Below are positions 6,448 to 11,800 of a stretch of 11,800 nt of DNA, one piece after another. This DNA comes from Syntrophomonadaceae bacterium (lineage in GTDB: Bacteria; Bacillota; Dethiobacteria; DTU022): contig SLBE01000110.1 of NCBI GenBank assembly GCA_007126465.1, positions 1 to 11,800 of the forward strand, read 5' to 3'. The notes under the pieces are model-generated. The model searched no databases and was not told the origin of the DNA. It was given only the letters and a program-made list of their open reading frames with translations. Positions within the stretch are counted from its first letter, which is position 1, and every line of letters begins with the position of its first letter. Both the position numbers and the translations under genes were made by a program.

Positions 6448-6834
6448 ATGGAAAAAAGAGAATTAACCTGTATCCAGTGTCCTCTAAGCTGCCGGATAAC
6501 AGTTTCCGGTGAAGGAGATCAACTAAAATTTACAGGGAACCAGTGTAAACAGGGGATAGAATATGCCAGGCAGGAAGTAACCAACCCGACCCGAACCCTG
6601 ACCACTACTGTGGCAACGGCTTTCCCTGATTTTCCAGTATTGCCCGTCCGTACTGCCGGTGAGGTGCCTCTCGGTAAAATATTTGAGATCATGAAAGTAA
6701 TTAGAGCAGTTCAGGTTGAACAGAGATTAAAACCTGGCGAGGTTATCCTGGAAAATTTAGCGGGAACCGGTACAGCCCTTATCGCTACCGCAGATATGTG
6801 TGAAGGGGTTAATGCCACGGCTGTAAAACTATAA
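6448..6834 (+). CDS. DUF1667 small cysteine protein of the redox operon
   Basis: The 128-residue product starts MEKRELTCIQCPLSC, giving Cys8, Cys11 and Cys15, with Cys33 following in GNQCKQG. This four-cysteine N-terminus could hold zinc or an iron-sulfur cluster. The rest (about 60-128) includes PVRTAGEVPLGKIFEIMK and a Gly/Thr-rich end. The pattern matches DUF1667, a family usually found beside a GlpA-like dehydrogenase and an NAD(P)/FAD oxidoreductase, as here. Its biochemical role is not established; a third subunit or cluster carrier is the natural inference. It starts one base after the previous stop codon, and GGGGGAGG lies nine bases upstream, so it is clearly cotranscribed. It ends five bases before the 3' end of the convergent repressor gene, without a visible terminator between. 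Confidence 0.88.
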   Translation: MEKRELTCIQCPLSCRITVSGEGDQLKFTGNQCKQGIEYARQEVTNPTRTLTTTVATAFPDFPVLPVRTAGEVPLGKIFEIMKVIRAVQVEQRLKPGEVILENLAGTGTALIATADMCEGVNATAVKL

Positions 6835-6839
6835 CCTGC

Positions 6840-7565
6840 TCAGCGGGGCTCAAGCCTGGTTTTGATCGTGTAAAGGTCGCCCCGGTAACTGAAGGTAAGC
6901 CAGAAAAACGGGATTTGATCCGGTGTGTAAATTAAGCGGCTGAGCTGCAGTATTGGGTGGCCTGCTTTTACTTCGAGCAGGTTGGCCGTATCTTCATCGG
7001 CAACCAGGGAGCTAATTTCCTGGGTGACCCGACCCAGCTGAACTTTTTTATCGTAGACGAGATAATTATAAAAAGAACCTGTCAGTTTTTCCTTATCAAC
7101 TTCCCCTACAACAGAGCGATTCAGGTAAGATTTCTCCAGGGCTACCGGGAGCCTGTTTGCCGTTCGCAGACGTTTCATGTAGATTATTGGCTCATGGTCG
7201 GGCAAATTTAAAATGTCCTGTATTTCTTGATCTGGCAGTCGAGTATCCAACTCTATAATAATAGCCCCGGGTTTGTAACCGCGGGAAATCATTTCTGAGG
7301 AGAATGATACCAGCTGCTCCATCCCGTCTTCGGTCCTGTTGCGGCAGACATAAGTGCCTTTGCCTCTTTGACGGTAAAGAAATCCTTCGCTCACCAGCTT
7401 CAGAATGGCCCGACGTACGGTTTCCCTGCCTACACCGTAAGAAGACATTAATTCAGATTCGGTTGGGACCAGGGTATCAAGCTGCCATTTTCCTCCGGTA
7501 ATCTTCTTTTTAAGATCTTCGTAGAGCTGAAGGTATAAAGGGATGCCGCTGTTCTCAAGCTTCAT
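6840..7565 (-). CDS. GntR-family (HutC subfamily) transcriptional regulator
   Basis: The 241-residue protein has an N-terminal winged helix (about 8-75: IPLYLQLYEDLKKKI, PTESELMSSYGVGRETVRRA and RQRGKGTYV are the GntR hallmarks). It is joined to a UTRA effector-binding domain (about 95-233, including PIIYMKRLRTANRLP and the late SRLIYTPDQIPFFW strand region). HutC-type regulators bind palindromic operators as dimers and release them when a small metabolite binds UTRA. The ATG at 7565 follows AAAAGGTG. The gene has its own promoter (7643-7671) and a perfect ten-base dyad between promoter and start, which suggests autoregulation. It converges on the redox operon, a likely target, and lies downstream of the ATP-grasp/FGase gene on the same strand, another possible target. 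The effector cannot be read from the sequence. Confidence 0.92.
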   Translation of the reverse strand: MKLENSGIPLYLQLYEDLKKKITGGKWQLDTLVPTESELMSSYGVGRETVRRAILKLVSEGFLYRQRGKGTYVCRNRTEDGMEQLVSFSSEMISRGYKPGAIIIELDTRLPDQEIQDILNLPDHEPIIYMKRLRTANRLPVALEKSYLNRSVVGEVDKEKLTGSFYNYLVYDKKVQLGRVTQEISSLVADEDTANLLEVKAGHPILQLSRLIYTPDQIPFFWLTFSYRGDLYTIKTRLEPR

Positions 7566-7590
7566 TTTTTATCACCTTTTATCAGGAGCC

Positions 7591-7617
7591 GTTTATAATT
7601 ATTAACAAATTATAAAC
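7591..7617. repeat. Perfect ten-base inverted repeat, candidate GntR operator
   Basis: GTTTATAATT (7591-7600) and AATTATAAAC (7608-7617) are exact reverse complements separated by seven bases. The dyad lies between the regulator's -10 (7643-7648) and its ribosome binding site. In that position a bound dimer would block transcription, or the RNA would form a hairpin in the leader. The outer GT...AC ends fit the skeleton of many GntR-family sites. Confidence 0.65.
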
Positions 7618-7642
7618 CTAAAACATCCTGTTTGTCTTAATA

Positions 7643-7671
7643 ATTTTATCACAGCAAAATTTTCCAAACAA
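7643..7671 (-). promoter_or_regulatory. Promoter of the GntR-family regulator gene
   Basis: On the minus strand TTGTTT (7666-7671) and TAAAAT (7643-7648) are 17 bases apart, with a TGA triplet making an extended -10. It begins only 24 bases after the stop of the ATP-grasp/FGase gene. No terminator is visible between, so read-through from that gene is also possible. Confidence 0.65.
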
Positions 7672-7694
7672 TTGCAGCGGCCAGAGGCTTATTC

Positions 7695-9668
7695 CTATGA
7701 ATATAGTTTCCTGGCAGCTTTGCTGGCAGCAAGGGTTGCTTTGCGCAAGAAGTCCTGGGCGATGTGCAGCCGGGATTGTTTAAGTGCGTAGCGCTTAGCT
7801 TTATCCGATTCCATCGGTTCGTACATATAGGTTTCCATGGTTACCTCAACCTGGATTACGTGAACATCGTTTTTCGGATCATGGTGCATTCTGGTAATAA
7901 AGCCGCCTGAATAAGGCTCGTTTTTGGCCAGGGTCAGCCCCAGGTTGTACGGTTTAATGTCCTGCTTCAATGATTTTACAAAGGCCGAGATAATGTCGGG
8001 GTGGGCAGAGGTGTCGTCCAGTGTCCCAACTACAATATTGTCGCGTTCTTCGCCTTCGTCATGGACCCGCCCCAGGCCTACAGATGTCATCGAATGACCA
8101 TCAATTAACAGCGCATAACCCTGTTCCCGCTTGAGGTTTTCAATTAATGAAGCGATGATATTATGATAGAGATCATAGTACCTGAGAATTTTTTCTTCCT
8201 GCTTCGGATTGTATTCTTTTTGCAGGACCAGTTCATCCTCAATGCTGTAATACTCTGTTGGCGGATTGGTCAGGTGCCTGGGCAGCTTCTTGCATTCCGA
8301 GCCGTTTCTGCTGCGGTTCATATCAACAAAAAACGGAGCCAGCCTGGAAATTACCTGCAGTCCACCGATTGCTTCAAAAAGGATGTCACTAAAAAGGTCA
8401 ATTTCTAATAGCGCCTTGGCGTCAATATCAAAATGCTCCTTATACTTTGAAGGTACAAGAACTCCTGCATGTGGAATGGACAGAATAAAATCGTGATTTT
8501 GCGGTCTGAATTCTATTAAATCCCTGGTTGATAGAGAGTATTTTTCGTCACTGAAAACATCCAGCACTTCAACCGGCTCTGTGTAACCGTTGTAAAGATA
8601 GCAAACGTCATCCCACCTGTCCGCCGGCTCTGCTTTTAATACCTGGGGACCGTTTGTAACGGCAATTTCTGTGCCTAAAATTTCCCGTTCCAGCCGGTCC
8701 ATCACTATGGTGCCAAGTGATATTCCGTACAGATCCAGCAGGCCTCTTCCACCGGGAAAAGCGTTTACCTCCAATACCTTACCGGATTGCAGCATATCCA
8801 CTGATAACAGGCGGCACTCCGGGAAAGCTGTCTGTGCTGCCCTGGCGATCTCTTCCTGCTCTTCGCTAAGGGTGTAAGAAAGCTGTGTTGCTCCAAGGCT
8901 AAAGTTGGTTTTCCATTCCCCGGGTGCTGATTCCCGCAGCATGGGAGCAATCAATTCACCGTCAAAAAAAGTAACGACCAGGTCGCCTTTGCCTACTTCC
9001 GGGCAGTATTCCTGCAAGAGGATCTGATCGTAGTTGCTAATATACATTTTTAAAACTTCATGCAGTTCGGGATCTGCAAAGTCAATCCGGTGCACGCCTT
9101 CCCCGCAGCCATAGCCGAAGCGATCTTTTAGTACGAATACTCCTTCATTATTGGGTATTTTTTTTAGTGCAGCCAGGGCTTCACCCACCGAAGCGGCAGG
9201 AAAGGTTACCGGTTGCGGCAGATCAGGCGCTCTCCTGGTTAGCTCATACTTATCTGTTGTCGATAGGGTTGACTCCAGGGTTTCGATCAGCACACCGCGT
9301 TTTTCCAATATATCAATAATTCCAAGGTTGGGGGTTTCCCGGTTTCTTACATCATCGGCCCTGAAGAAACATAGATCAACGTCGCTTAACGCCACGGGGC
9401 GTTCATCAACCTTGCTTAACAGGGTGTAGCAATCAAGAGGGTCTGTGTACCAGCTTTCCGGCAGGGCCAAAACGGATGCCTTAGCATAAGCCTCACCTTC
9501 ATGATAGAAAAGGTCCTGCATGCTGAAGTGGCATAGATTGTGCCCCCTTGCTGCGCATACACTTAAAATCTGGTTTACTCCTGAGTTGTGCAGGTCTACT
9601 TCCAGGTTGCTGTAGCTGAGCCTTTCACTTTCAAATGCAACGGTTAGCACGCGTTCGTTATTATTCAT
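7695..9668 (-). CDS. ATP-grasp ligase (glutathione-synthetase-like) fused to an N-formylglutamate-amidohydrolase-like domain
   Basis: The 657-residue protein has two enzyme modules. The N-terminal half (about 1-335) resembles GshB/RimK-type ATP-grasp ligases: CFFRADDVRNRETPN (100-114), TTDKYEL (137-143), VLKDRFGYGCGEGV (179-192, Lys181 and the glycine-rich ATP loop), LLQEY (217-221), and VDML with KVLEVNAFPGGRGL (290-310; Asp291, Glu300 and Asn302 placed to bind magnesium). The C-terminal half (about 390-640) carries the N-formylglutamate amidohydrolase set: SIPHAG (397-402), DLFSD (424-428), VDMNRSRNG (448-456), LIDGHSM (521-527), YSGGFITRMHH (586-596) and QVEV (606-609). It thus joins amide formation with hydrolysis of an N-acyl amino acid bond, or uses both on one modified peptide. 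The ATG at 9668 follows AGGAGAG. Both modules appear to retain their catalytic residues. The substrate is unknown. Confidence 0.88.
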   Translation of the reverse strand: MNNNERVLTVAFESERLSYSNLEVDLHNSGVNQILSVCAARGHNLCHFSMQDLFYHEGEAYAKASVLALPESWYTDPLDCYTLLSKVDERPVALSDVDLCFFRADDVRNRETPNLGIIDILEKRGVLIETLESTLSTTDKYELTRRAPDLPQPVTFPAASVGEALAALKKIPNNEGVFVLKDRFGYGCGEGVHRIDFADPELHEVLKMYISNYDQILLQEYCPEVGKGDLVVTFFDGELIAPMLRESAPGEWKTNFSLGATQLSYTLSEEQEEIARAAQTAFPECRLLSVDMLQSGKVLEVNAFPGGRGLLDLYGISLGTIVMDRLEREILGTEIAVTNGPQVLKAEPADRWDDVCYLYNGYTEPVEVLDVFSDEKYSLSTRDLIEFRPQNHDFILSIPHAGVLVPSKYKEHFDIDAKALLEIDLFSDILFEAIGGLQVISRLAPFFVDMNRSRNGSECKKLPRHLTNPPTEYYSIEDELVLQKEYNPKQEEKILRYYDLYHNIIASLIENLKREQGYALLIDGHSMTSVGLGRVHDEGEERDNIVVGTLDDTSAHPDIISAFVKSLKQDIKPYNLGLTLAKNEPYSGGFITRMHHDPKNDVHVIQVEVTMETYMYEPMESDKAKRYALKQSRLHIAQDFLRKATLAASKAARKLYS

Positions 9669-9722
9669 TTTTCTCTCCTGCCAGGTATTAGTTTTTGAAA
9701 TAGGGTTTTTGCCCGTGGCTGC

Positions 9723-9769
9723 AACAATATTACCAGTCCGACATTCCTGCTGTCAACAAAAATATTGTT
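9723..9769. repeat. Nine-base dyad linking the divergent promoters
   Basis: AACAATATT (9723-9731) and AATATTGTT (9761-9769) are exact reverse complements 29 bases apart. The left arm covers the -10 of the minus-strand promoter, and the right arm covers most of the -35 of the plus-strand promoter. This is a possible common operator for both genes. Confidence 0.5.
9727..9756 (-). promoter_or_regulatory. Promoter of the ATP-grasp/FGase fusion gene
   Basis: On the minus strand a consensus TTGACA (9751-9756) is followed after 18 bases by TAATAT (9727-9732). A TGG triplet in front of the -10 makes it extended. The leader to the ATG at 9668 is about 50 bases. Confidence 0.7.
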
Positions 9770-9793
9770 TATATAGAAATAATATGATATTAT
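9765..9793 (+). promoter_or_regulatory. Promoter of the two-domain lipoprotein gene
   Basis: TTGTTT (9765-9770) and TATTAT (9788-9793) are 17 bases apart, with a TGA triplet giving an extended -10. The -10 sits inside the AATAATAT/ATATTATT palindrome. The region is very AT-rich, so chance hexamers are more likely here than elsewhere. Confidence 0.55.
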
Positions 9794-9826
9794 TACTATA
9801 TATTAAGTATCAATATATATTTCTAT
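9773..9826. repeat. Nested AT-rich palindromes upstream of the lipoprotein gene
   Basis: AATAATAT (9778-9785), one G, then ATATTATT (9787-9794) form a perfect dyad. An outer pair, ATAGAAATA (9773-9781) and TATTTCTAT (9818-9826), encloses a larger stem. The inner dyad overlaps the predicted -10, and the outer one spans the transcript start. Confidence 0.5.
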
Positions 9827-9869
9827 CATTGCATTGGTTCGAAAAGATTCTGTCGGGGAGGATATCTGC

Positions 9870-10829
9870 ATGTTTATTCAGAGATACTTGCTGTTGATGC
9901 TGTTATTAGTTTCCATAGTTTTGTTCAGCGCCGGTTGTTCTGATGAGGGGCAGGCGGAAGAAGCGGTAGTGCCGGAAGATGAAGAACTAGAGGCAGAAGA
10001 TGGCATAGATGATGAGAATCGGGTTTTTGGTGAAGTTAGCGATACAGCAGCTGCCATGAGCAGTGAGCTGGATATAGAAAATGTTGGGACATTTATTTTT
10101 AATCCGGAAAATGTTGAAACAGTTCGGGATGATATCTTTAAAGATGGCTATTTTTCGATTTTTGATGTTCTCGTTCACCTGGAGCAAGGCGGCCAGATCG
10201 AGATGGATTATCACTTTGATCAGGAAATGAATACTTATGTAATAGACACTCTGGGCGGCCAGGAGAACTGGTGGTATGACGCCTATTATGACGGAGGCTG
10301 GCGGGAAAGATCTGTTTTCCGCATGGATCTCTATCCCTACAAGGATGAAATGACCCTGAGGTTTGTTAGGGCATCTGAAGAATACCTTGAATCAGTTTAC
10401 GAGACGTATCGAGATGAACTCAGTCGTTTAAATGAAAATGAAGGAAAGGTAATCGTTCCTGAAGTAATTATAGAAGGAAAAAATGAAACCCTGACTTTTG
10501 AAAATGTAGAAATTAAAGCTCACAATTTACGGGATGATATGTTCCAGCCAGGGGTTGTAACAGCCATCGATACGATATTAAGCCTGGCCGATGCCGGTTA
10601 TATCAGCTATGACCTGCAGTGGTACGAGTCAATTGGCACGGCCGGGGTAGTAAAAAGCTACTGGGTCAACAGGATTAATGATGATGTCAGCGAGGGCAGG
10701 TGTGGCTTTGTTTACGAAGCCGGTGATGAAGCTTTCTTTTTTTTCCGTGGCAATCATAACCATATCCCATCGGATGTCAGGGTAATTACGTCGCCCCAGT
10801 ATGTGAAATATTTTTGGATTTGCATTTAA
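9870..10829 (+). CDS. Lipoprotein with two related extracytoplasmic domains
   Basis: The 319-residue product starts with a hydrophobic signal peptide ending in LFSAGC, so Cys23 should be lipidated. An acidic linker (about 24-55) leads to two modules that look like diverged copies. The first (about 72-176) contains ENVETVRDDIFKDG, then DVLVHLEQGGQIEMDY. The second (about 205-310) contains ENVEIKAHNLRDDMFQPG, then DTILSLADAGYISYDL. Both share ENVE...RDD(I/M)F..G...D.L..L...G.I..D, followed by an aromatic strand region. The layout resembles small cell-surface binding domains of the DUF4430 type, but that is only an impression. The ATG at 9870 is chosen over an upstream TTG at 9834 because GGGGAGG lies eight bases before it and the signal peptide then begins at residue 1. 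It is divergent from the ATP-grasp/FGase gene. Confidence 0.85.
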   Translation: MFIQRYLLLMLLLVSIVLFSAGCSDEGQAEEAVVPEDEELEAEDGIDDENRVFGEVSDTAAAMSSELDIENVGTFIFNPENVETVRDDIFKDGYFSIFDVLVHLEQGGQIEMDYHFDQEMNTYVIDTLGGQENWWYDAYYDGGWRERSVFRMDLYPYKDEMTLRFVRASEEYLESVYETYRDELSRLNENEGKVIVPEVIIEGKNETLTFENVEIKAHNLRDDMFQPGVVTAIDTILSLADAGYISYDLQWYESIGTAGVVKSYWVNRINDDVSEGRCGFVYEAGDEAFFFFRGNHNHIPSDVRVITSPQYVKYFWICI

Positions 10830-11441
10830 TTAAAGCTGTTTTTTAACTGTTTCCCAGTAGGACAGGTCTGCCGGACAGTCAATGTCTGCAAGCTTCTCCA
10901 GCTCTGCTGTTTGCAGGTTAACCTGTTCGGCGGCCTTAATGGTTTGCCGGTAAACAAGGCTGCTGCTCCATGTAATGTCCTGAAAGAGCTCTTTGACAGG
11001 TTTTTTTAAACCTACCAGGTAATAACCGCCATCGTAAGCAGGGCCTAAAACCAAATCTGAATGGTCAAGCAGGCGAAAGGCCTGCTCAATATGGTTTGCT
11101 GTTAGGCCAGGGCAGTCAGTGCCGATGACAACAACTTTTTTCTTGCTTTCGGCAAAAGCTTCTGCCACGCTGTTAAACAGCTTTTCTCCCAGGCATCCAC
11201 CCTCTTGTCTGCGATATCGGAACTGATCGCCCAGCCAACTTTTCATCAGATCATGGCTGCCGCCAGTAAAATGTATTTCAATTTCCCCTTTGAAAGATTT
11301 TAGCCGGGTTAGGGTGTGTTCGGCCATTTTATGGTGGAGCAATGCTGCCCCTTTTTCCCCCAGGGCCGGTATAAGGCGGGTTTTAACCTGCCCTGCTTCC
11401 GGGTAACGGGTGAAAATAATCAGCCGCAATTTACTATGCAC
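10830..11441 (-). CDS. TIGR04282/DUF2064 family glycosyltransferase, arsenosugar-associated
   Basis: The 203-residue GT-A-like protein shows LIIFTRYPEAGQVKTRL (7-23), the nucleotide-sugar binding start of the family, GTDCPGL (107-113), GPAYDGGYYLVGL (133-145) and the late DIDCPADL (186-193). TIGR04282 proteins are typically encoded next to the radical SAM protein ArsS and are thought to take part in arsenosugar assembly. The donor and acceptor have not been established from sequence. The open frame extends to an ATG at 11543, but that would overlap arsS by 110 bases and add a non-family N-terminus. The GTG at 11441, overlapping the arsS stop by eight bases, gives the normal family start; GGAAG lies just upstream with short spacing. 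A TTG at 11429 is a second option. It ends back to back with the lipoprotein gene stop, with no spacer. Confidence 0.88.
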   Translation of the reverse strand: MHSKLRLIIFTRYPEAGQVKTRLIPALGEKGAALLHHKMAEHTLTRLKSFKGEIEIHFTGGSHDLMKSWLGDQFRYRRQEGGCLGEKLFNSVAEAFAESKKKVVVIGTDCPGLTANHIEQAFRLLDHSDLVLGPAYDGGYYLVGLKKPVKELFQDITWSSSLVYRQTIKAAEQVNLQTAELEKLADIDCPADLSYWETVKKQL

Positions 11442-11800
11442 CTGCTTCCAGAGATCCGCTGCAGGAAGAACCTGCACCGGCAGTGCAGCCAAAGCAGTGG
11501 TTTCCGGTGACGATAGTCCTGCCGGTGAGTTTTGACTCATCAAAGCAGGTAATGTGAGCTTTTTCTATGTCTATAGGGTAGCCCAGGGCTAAATTGAAAT
11601 CGCAATCGTAAATCACCCCGTCCCAGCCAACTACTATTTGGCTGCGGCACATCAGGTTAGGTAATGTTGCCTGGTTGTAGGCACCCTGTAAGAGGTTAAG
11701 GTATTCACTTAGTTGTCCGTTTTTGGCAAGGTTTTCTTTAAAGCGGCCGATCGGCATATTGGTTATGGTAAGCAGCTTATTAAAGGTTATTCCGGGCTGC
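11434..11800 (-). CDS. arsS: Arsenosugar biosynthesis radical SAM protein ArsS, C-terminal part only
   Basis: Only the last 121 codons are in the window; the radical SAM core with its CxxxCxxC cluster motif lies beyond base 11800. The visible part begins in the FNKLLTITNMPIGRF segment and contains CRSQIVVGWDGVIYDCDFN and GNHCFGCTAGAGSSCSG, the cysteine-rich ending characteristic of ArsS (DUF3641 region). ArsS acts on methylated arsenic, using S-adenosylmethionine to make a 5'-deoxyadenosyl-arsenic intermediate of arsenosugars. Some family members are selenoproteins; here every visible position is cysteine. The frame is open up to the window edge, so the ATG at 11757 is internal, not the start. 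The stop overlaps the start of the glycosyltransferase gene, so the two are cotranscribed. Confidence 0.92.
   Translation of the reverse strand, partial: QPGITFNKLLTITNMPIGRFKENLAKNGQLSEYLNLLQGAYNQATLPNLMCRSQIVVGWDGVIYDCDFNLALGYPIDIEKAHITCFDESKLTGRTIVTGNHCFGCTAGAGSSCSGSLEAGA

Noticed and set aside
8163..9429. Several plus-strand frames inside the ATP-grasp/FGase gene
   Set aside because: They are shadows of a gene with well-conserved motifs along its whole length.
9834..9869. Upstream TTG start for the two-domain lipoprotein
   Set aside because: It would place charged residues in front of the signal peptide and lacks a ribosome binding site, whereas the ATG at 9870 has GGGGAGG.
10830..11543. 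Long version of the glycosyltransferase starting at ATG 11543
   Set aside because: It would overlap arsS coding by 110 bases and add 34 residues without family similarity; the GTG at 11441 fits the family start.
11434..11757. ATG at 11757 as a gene start
   Set aside because: The frame is open to the window edge, and the upstream codons continue the ArsS sequence (TITNMPIGRF).

Overview
The window looks like a chromosomal stretch of a Bacillota (clostridial-type) bacterium. The reasons are moderate GC content, strong AGGAGG-type ribosome binding sites, sigma-A-like promoters with TGn extended -10 elements, lipoprotein signal peptides of Gram-positive style, a tRNA gene with an encoded CCA end, and a tadA / tRNA-Ser neighbourhood like that of Firmicutes. 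No mobile element, CRISPR array, prophage gene or rRNA was seen. The species cannot be named from the sequence alone.

Layout. 1-605 (-): N-terminal 201 codons of a nitronate monooxygenase/FabK-type flavoprotein, with a clear promoter behind it and about 450 bases without a gene. 1058-1642 (-) and 1863-2531 (+): a divergent pair, an acidic lipoprotein and a zinc-ribbon membrane-anchored protein, with back-to-back promoters. 2626-3090 (+): tadA, the tRNA A34 deaminase. It is followed by tRNA-Ser(CGA) at 3185-3274 with its own promoter and a textbook terminator. 3485-6834 (+): a tight three-gene redox operon made of a BON-domain/GlpA-like FAD dehydrogenase with a Bfd-like [2Fe-2S] tail, a second FAD/NAD(P) oxidoreductase, and a small DUF1667 cysteine protein. 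6840-7565 (-): a GntR/HutC-type repressor that converges on this operon. 7695-9668 (-): a 657-residue fusion of a glutathione-synthetase-like ATP-grasp ligase with an N-formylglutamate-amidohydrolase-like domain. 9870-10829 (+): a lipoprotein with two related extracytoplasmic domains, divergent from the fusion gene across a palindrome-rich AT region. 10830-11800 (-): a TIGR04282/DUF2064 glycosyltransferase overlapping the 3' end of the radical SAM gene arsS, an arsenosugar-type pair.

How they may work together. The redox operon resembles the GlpA-like / FAD oxidoreductase / DUF1667 sets found in anaerobes, where a substrate dehydrogenase passes electrons through a 2Fe-2S domain and a second flavoprotein. 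Its substrate is not fixed by sequence; glycerol 3-phosphate is the default guess, but no glycerol kinase is present here. The GntR protein is the obvious candidate regulator of this operon, of itself, or of the fusion gene upstream of it.

The most unusual item is the ATP-grasp/FGase fusion: an amide-forming module and an amide-cleaving module on one chain, next to a promoter region full of dyads. Promoter and terminator calls rest on reading -35/-10 hexamers and stem-loops by eye.
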